This document shows positions 60,049 to 64,000 of a DNA stretch of 64,000 bases, one piece after another. Numbering within the stretch: the stretch's first letter is position 1; the number at the start of each line of letters is the position of its first letter. The notes under the pieces were generated by a model. It was not told where the DNA came from. It saw only the letters and a list, made by a program, of their open reading frames with translations, and made no database searches. The translations under genes and the position numbers were made by a program. The stretch covers positions 1 to 64,000 of the forward strand of contig JAONJW010000007.1 of NCBI GenBank assembly GCA_028377305.1, in the 5' to 3' direction. The stretch comes from Prolixibacteraceae bacterium. Its GTDB lineage: Bacteria; Bacteroidota; Bacteroidia; Bacteroidales; Prolixibacteraceae.

Positions 60049-61860
60049 ATGAAATTCGTAAAATATATCGCGGTTCTACTTTGTACTATCATCATATCCT
60101 GTACAGAGGTAGATTTTGGAGATGAGTTTCTTGGGACACAACCCGAAAGTTCTGGAGCAACATTGGATACTCTATTTGCCAGTGCCATTAATTCTGACTT
60201 AGTTCTTAACAGAGCATATACCTATTTGCCATATGGTTTACCAATCAATTGTGGGGGGAAAGATGCAGATTATAATAAGCTAGGAGGAGGACTTTTAGAG
60301 GATCTTACAGATCTTAGCTATTCATTTAATAAGCAGACTGGAGTTGGTCCCCACAACTACTACTATAATGGTTCATTGACCAGTATTACACAAAGTAAAG
60401 GACAGACATTTCTTTTACAATCAGAGCCAATGTACTTTGCTATTAAGTATGCTTGGATCTATATTGAAAATATTGATCGTGTACCAGACTTATCGGATGT
60501 AGAGAAGAATATTCGCAAAGCTGAGGCTAAAATGATTTTAGCGATTAGCTATACTGAAATTCTTCGAAATATTGGAGGAATTCCATGGATAGATCATGCT
60601 ATCAAACCAAACGATGAGATGAAATTTTCTCGCATTACATTTGAAGAGTCTGTTAACAAAATCGTAGGATTATTAGACGAGGTCATTGCATCCGACTTAC
60701 CGTGGAAACAACTAAGTACAGATGATGGTAAGATGACAAAAGCTGGGGCAATGGGGCTTAAATTACGAGTACTACTGTTTGCTGCAAGTCCCACATTTAA
60801 TTCAGATCAACCATGGCATCCAGATGCAACGGAACTAACGCGTTACAAGAGTTATGATGCCAATCGATGGGTCCTAGCAAAGAAAGCCGGGGAGGATTTC
60901 TTTAAAGCGTTGGCTGCTAATGGTGACTATGCATTAACATGGCCAGAAGAGGAGACCCACCAAGCACGAAGAGAGGCTTACCGTAGTGGATATTATGATC
61001 GAGGAGGGACCGAAATTCTGATCTCTGTCAGAACCAATAAATATAACTCAAGTGCTCATGATTGGTTTGCAGGATCACAAACGTCATTCTGGCCTCTATT
61101 AGGGCCAACTCTAAATTATGTGAATATGTTCTCTTGGGAAGATGGTACGGAGTTTCCTAAAGATTTTGATTGGAAAAATCCAGCACGCCAACCATTCTTT
61201 GATGTGACAGCGTCTAAAGAGTTTATTCCACAAAGAGATCCACGTCTTTATGAAACAGTTGCCGTTCCAGGAGATAATGTGATGGGGGTTGCAATGCCTC
61301 TATATGTTGGAGGAAATGGCACCTACACAGCAGAATGTTCAGGCTTTAGATTGATGAAGTGGATGCTTCCTGAGCCATCTGATCGAATTGGTCGATTTAC
61401 ACAATGGCCATATCTAAGGCTATCGGAAGTAATGTTAAGTTATGCTGAAGCAATCTGTATGGCAGATGGAGCTCCTAATGCCATTGCATATAAAATGATA
61501 GGAGATGTTAGAGCTAGAGTTGGACTACCTAATATTCCACAAGGATTAAGTAAAAAAGAGTTTGTAGATAAGGTGATAACAGAAAGAGCTTTGGAGCTAG
61601 GGTATGAAGAAGTACGTTGGTATGATTTGGTTAGACATAACATGAAAGAAGCTTTTCAAAAACCACTTCTAAGATTAAAAAGTACTCTATTAACCATTGG
61701 AGAGAGCGCAGCAGAACCTTTGACATATGATTTTGAGGTTGTTTCAACTTCTCCACGTTCTTGGGCTACAGGGACCTTTGATACCAAATGGTACTTGGCT
61801 CCAATTCCACAGAATGAGATCAATAAAAACTATGGACTTGTTCAAAATCCAGGTTGGTAA
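60049..61860 (+). CDS. SusD/RagB-like lipoprotein
   Basis: Lipobox IISCTEVDFG; MILAISYTEILRNIGGIPWIDHA; C-terminal RALELGYEEVRWYDLVRH, WYLAPIPQNEINKNYGLVQNPGW. Confidence 0.94.
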   Translation: MKFVKYIAVLLCTIIISCTEVDFGDEFLGTQPESSGATLDTLFASAINSDLVLNRAYTYLPYGLPINCGGKDADYNKLGGGLLEDLTDLSYSFNKQTGVGPHNYYYNGSLTSITQSKGQTFLLQSEPMYFAIKYAWIYIENIDRVPDLSDVEKNIRKAEAKMILAISYTEILRNIGGIPWIDHAIKPNDEMKFSRITFEESVNKIVGLLDEVIASDLPWKQLSTDDGKMTKAGAMGLKLRVLLFAASPTFNSDQPWHPDATELTRYKSYDANRWVLAKKAGEDFFKALAANGDYALTWPEEETHQARREAYRSGYYDRGGTEILISVRTNKYNSSAHDWFAGSQTSFWPLLGPTLNYVNMFSWEDGTEFPKDFDWKNPARQPFFDVTASKEFIPQRDPRLYETVAVPGDNVMGVAMPLYVGGNGTYTAECSGFRLMKWMLPEPSDRIGRFTQWPYLRLSEVMLSYAEAICMADGAPNAIAYKMIGDVRARVGLPNIPQGLSKKEFVDKVITERALELGYEEVRWYDLVRHNMKEAFQKPLLRLKSTLLTIGESAAEPLTYDFEVVSTSPRSWATGTFDTKWYLAPIPQNEINKNYGLVQNPGW

Positions 61861-61882
61861 GAAATTAAATCAAAATTTAGAC

Positions 61883-64000
61883 ATGAAAAAAATTATATTC
61901 ATTTCAATTTTGTCCATTTGTCTCTTTAATAGTGCAATAGCCCAAAACAAAGCAGATGTAGATACGCCTACATTGAAGAATTCTGGTCAGATTATTGACC
62001 TAGAGAACACTGCTATTAACTATTCAAAATCAGACAGAGATGCTCTAAAATACGGGAGTAAGCTTGAGGTAATGGACGCTCTTTTTGGTCAAATCCCCGG
62101 ACTCAATATTAGTCAAGGAAAGGGAGTTTCATTTACTCAAAATCCTAGCTTTACACTTCATGGATTTAAACCTCTTGTATTGATTGATGGTATTCCTCGT
62201 GATGTCAATGATCTTATTATAGATGAAGTAGAAGATGTTATTGTATATAAAGATGCTGCTGCAACAGCTATTTATGGGGTCAGAGGAGCACATGGTGTGA
62301 TTAATATCATTACAAAAAAAGGTAGAAATCAAAAGAAACTTGAAATTGGGACATCCTATCAATATGGTATGGCTCCTAAATTTCGTGCTCCAGAGTTTGC
62401 GGATTCTTATACTTATGCTAGATCTTTAAACACTGCATTGGCAGCAGATGGTATCGATCAAAGATATTCCGCATTAGAGTTAGATGCATTTAAGAACAAC
62501 ACTTACCCTGAGGCATATCCAAATATAGACTGGTATAACGAGTCGCTATCTGACTTCGAAGTAAACCATCAGTTTACCTTTGATGTAAGAGGTGGGAAAA
62601 AGACCTTTGACTATTATGCACTTATTGCTTATTCTCGAAATCAAGGGTTGTTTGAGCATCACAATGAAGATGATAGGTACGACAATCAACTACTGGATAC
62701 TCGTCTTACGATGAGAACAAACATTCGGGTTGATGTAACAAAAACCACAGAAGTAAAGGTGAACTTGCAAACTCGTATGAAAGAGTTTAATAGTCCAAAC
62801 TCTTATGATAAGATCATAGATAACATATACAGAACACCGAGTGGAGCATTTCCTATTAAGAGTGATGGAATATGGGGAGGTGATGTAAATTTTGGTAACA
62901 TAAACCCTATTGCAGCCTTAAGCAGTAATGGTCATTACAAAAAAATGGCTAACACACTGAACTTAGATGTTTCACTCGCTCAGGATTTACAGATGATTAC
63001 AGACGGTCTATCTGCAACGGTTCTATATGCGATTGACAATAATGGAGTATTAAACGAACAGTCAGAACTTAATTATCAGTACATTGATCTAAATCCAACA
63101 ATTCTACCAGATGGAACATTGGTTACGGATCCAATAATCTACGGTGATAATTCTAAGACTCTTAGCCACGATTCAGGGATAAAGAAAACCTACTTTAATA
63201 GCTACGTAGATGCGATTCTAAGCTACAAAAAGTCATTTGGTAAGAGTAAGGTTAATGCGAACTTTATTTACAATATGCAATCAAATGAGGTAACAGGACA
63301 AAACCAATCACGTAAGCGTCAATCAATGACTGGATCATTAGCGTATAGCTATAACAAGAAATATTTTATTGACTTGGTTGCAAGCTACGCTGGTGCTTCT
63401 GCGGTACAATTAGGAGATCGTTTTGATACTTACCCTGCTGTTTCGGCAGGCTGGGTTATCTCAGAAGAGAACTTCTTTAAACCAGGAGCTATCTCATACT
63501 TAAGAGTTAATGGATCATTTGGTTATTCTGGATGGGATGCGAGTACACCTTATGACCTAGAAAAGCTATATTATAAATCAGGTAAAAAAGGGTTCGCTAC
63601 ACTAGGTAAAAAAGGGAATATCTTAGGAAAAGGAGGGTGGAGTGAAAGTGACCTTCCAACCAATAATCTAAGAATAGAAAAGATGCGTAGAATAACATTT
63701 GGAGCGGACCTGAATATGTTTAGATCTAGAATGTCAATTAGCGCAGATGCTTTCTATAATAAGCGTTATAATGTACTACTTGAAAGTACCAATACCACCT
63801 CTAGTGTTCTTGGATTGCCTGTGAGAAAACAGAATGATGGTATCTATAACTACAGAGGAGTTGATCTTGCACTTAATTGGAAAGATAACCTAGGTCACTT
63901 CTCCTATGAGTTTGGAGGAACACTTTCATTCACAGAATCAGAAATTGTCGAAAACAATGAAGGATTCAAGCCATATGACTATTTGTCTCGTAAAGGGAAT
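61883..64000 (+). CDS. SusC-like TonB-dependent transporter, truncated by the window end (not in the ORF track)
   Basis: ATG at 61883: MKKIIFISILSICLFNSAIAQNKADVDTPTLK…MDALFGQIPGLNISQGKGVSFTQNPSFTLHGFKPLVLIDGIPRDVNDLIIDEVEDVIVYKDAAATAIYGVRGAHGVINIITKKG; open to 64000. Confidence 0.92.
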   Translation, partial: MKKIIFISILSICLFNSAIAQNKADVDTPTLKNSGQIIDLENTAINYSKSDRDALKYGSKLEVMDALFGQIPGLNISQGKGVSFTQNPSFTLHGFKPLVLIDGIPRDVNDLIIDEVEDVIVYKDAAATAIYGVRGAHGVINIITKKGRNQKKLEIGTSYQYGMAPKFRAPEFADSYTYARSLNTALAADGIDQRYSALELDAFKNNTYPEAYPNIDWYNESLSDFEVNHQFTFDVRGGKKTFDYYALIAYSRNQGLFEHHNEDDRYDNQLLDTRLTMRTNIRVDVTKTTEVKVNLQTRMKEFNSPNSYDKIIDNIYRTPSGAFPIKSDGIWGGDVNFGNINPIAALSSNGHYKKMANTLNLDVSLAQDLQMITDGLSATVLYAIDNNGVLNEQSELNYQYIDLNPTILPDGTLVTDPIIYGDNSKTLSHDSGIKKTYFNSYVDAILSYKKSFGKSKVNANFIYNMQSNEVTGQNQSRKRQSMTGSLAYSYNKKYFIDLVASYAGASAVQLGDRFDTYPAVSAGWVISEENFFKPGAISYLRVNGSFGYSGWDASTPYDLEKLYYKSGKKGFATLGKKGNILGKGGWSESDLPTNNLRIEKMRRITFGADLNMFRSRMSISADAFYNKRYNVLLESTNTTSSVLGLPVRKQNDGIYNYRGVDLALNWKDNLGHFSYEFGGTLSFTESEIVENNEGFKPYDYLSRKGN

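Noticed and set aside
1-64000. CRISPR arrays, prophage or toxin-antitoxin defence islands
   Set aside because: No regular short repeats with spacers, no cas, phage structural or recognised defence genes were seen.
1-64000. tRNA or rRNA genes
   Set aside because: No cloverleaf-like TΨC/anticodon signatures or rRNA segments were recognised by eye; a tRNAscan-SE/Infernal run would be decisive.

Overview
A 64-kb window of a Bacteroidota chromosome. Evidence: four SusC-like and three SusD-like genes, a hybrid two-component regulator, and overall gene content; probable marine or anaerobic polysaccharide degrader (inference). From left to right: a 5'-truncated M16 peptidase; an MFS transporter; prfC; a tandem pair of sulfatases plus a GH29 alpha-L-fucosidase (sulfated-fucan-like catabolism); a ten-gene operon-like block encoding an electron-bifurcating-type [FeFe] hydrogenase (HydABC-like) with DRTGG, PHP, GHKL-ATPase and ferredoxin accessory genes, including a hydrogenase-like Fe-S protein with a degenerate H-domain; rplS; a C69 dipeptidase; an M23 peptidase; a zapB-like/zapA/(putative 6S RNA)/rny locus; a decayed, internally deleted IS30 element; polysaccharide genes (manC, GT2, Wza-like SLBB protein); an anaerobic cobalamin operon (cbiL, cbiH-cbiC, cbiE-cbiT, cbiG-cbiF, cbiJ, cbiD) preceded by a cobalamin riboswitch; an Omp85-like protein; two minus-strand SusC/D pairs; an HTCS regulator; and a SusC-SusD-SusC array running off the window end. 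The most interesting observations are the degenerate hydrogenase paralog that keeps the presumed cluster ligands, a two-copy dispersed palindromic intergenic element (about 11.06-11.23 kb and 51.64-51.81 kb), shared upstream motifs near the sulfatase and fucosidase genes, a perfect 13-bp inverted repeat between the HTCS and its adjacent SusC, the putative 6S RNA and the IS30 remnant. All calls come from reading the sequence; no database search was run.
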